NCBI GenBank assembly: GCA_023238725.1
Contig: CM041535.1
Coordinates: forward strand, 27,867,478-27,931,477
DNA length: 64,000 nt
Reading direction: 5' to 3'
Origin: Scortum barcoo
Taxonomy: Eukaryota; Chordata; Actinopteri; Centrarchiformes; Terapontidae
Part shown: in pieces, positions 63,726 to 64,000 of the stretch
Numbering within the stretch: the stretch's first letter is position 1
Layout of the letters: every line of letters starts with the position of its first letter
The notes under the pieces: generated by a model
The model's database searches: none
Seen by the model: the letters and a program-made list of their open reading frames with translations, nothing else
What the model was told of the DNA's origin: nothing
Position numbers and translations under genes: made by a program

Positions 63726-64000
63726 TACACCAAACTTTAATGTTTTATTGGGACTCCGTTCACCATTTTACAAAGATTGAAATTAAAACTATTGCGAGAG
63801 AAATTTGATCTGAAAGCATAAAACTAAAAACTTAAACTGCATCAGTGCAGCTGCAAAGCACAAAATGCGTCTTTGTTGAAGAAAAGTTAAGAATGTAAAT
63901 GCACAGGATCCTGATCAGTGCTTTAATTTAGGAAAGATACAAATCTCATGATTATTTCATCTGCAGACATCTTTATAAATGAAAGAAAACTCAGTTTATC

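Overview
The window looks like nuclear DNA from a ray-finned (teleost) fish. It has spliced vertebrate-type genes with GT-AG introns, a cytoplasmic-type actin, several AIG1/GIMAP-family GTPase genes, and dense fish-type mobile DNA (L2-like and Rex1-like LINEs, a Gypsy LTR element, a sushi-type gag relic, hAT and other DNA elements). No species is named because nothing in the sequence fixes it.

Layout. 1-3030: AT microsatellite, a hairpin-forming inverted repeat, and L2-type LINE relics. 3033-4276: GIMAP copy 1 (plus strand), broken at both ends. 4277-16265: nested mobile elements. A 5'-truncated L2 LINE holds a 1.2 kb unclassified element, which holds a Gypsy element with short LTRs and a 5 bp target duplication, which in turn holds a Rex1-like LINE and a 4.2 kb L2 LINE. 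16920-27770: GIMAP copy 2 (plus), the most complete copy. It has six coding exons and four AIG1 domains in tandem, a coiled coil and a C-terminal prenylation box; its introns carry LINE and sushi-type debris. 28020-32840: LINE material, mainly one 3.2 kb Rex1-like element on the minus strand. 33170-34320: GIMAP relic split by an insertion. 35420-42000: GIMAP copy 3 (plus), with three AIG1 domains, a coiled coil and a tail anchor. 44000-48690: actin gene (minus), eight coding exons, with a CCAAT-CArG-TATA-like promoter. 48700-57850: mostly unrecognised sequence with repeats, including a perfect 25 bp inverted repeat around a BED-finger-like fragment. 57857-60404: GIMAP copy 4 (minus), a decayed pseudogene. 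60483-63725: nested DNA elements, a hAT relic with a BED-finger remnant, and a common fish repeat.

How the parts fit. The GIMAP copies are one local family. They share a leader exon, a short linker exon, the same intron sequence, and an N-terminal AIG1 domain whose P-loop is degenerate in the same way in every copy. Only the last AIG1 domain has classical GTPase motifs. Copies 2 and 3 have leader exons next to interferon-response-like motifs, which would suit an immune gene cluster. The copies differ by domain loss and fusion, and by membrane attachment (CaaX box versus transmembrane tail).

Caveat. Every GIMAP copy, and also the actin, carries small frame-breaking differences. In copies 2 and 3 the reading frame closes exactly once one and two single bases respectively are discounted. 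This is either real decay or uncorrected assembly indels, and the sequence alone cannot decide which.
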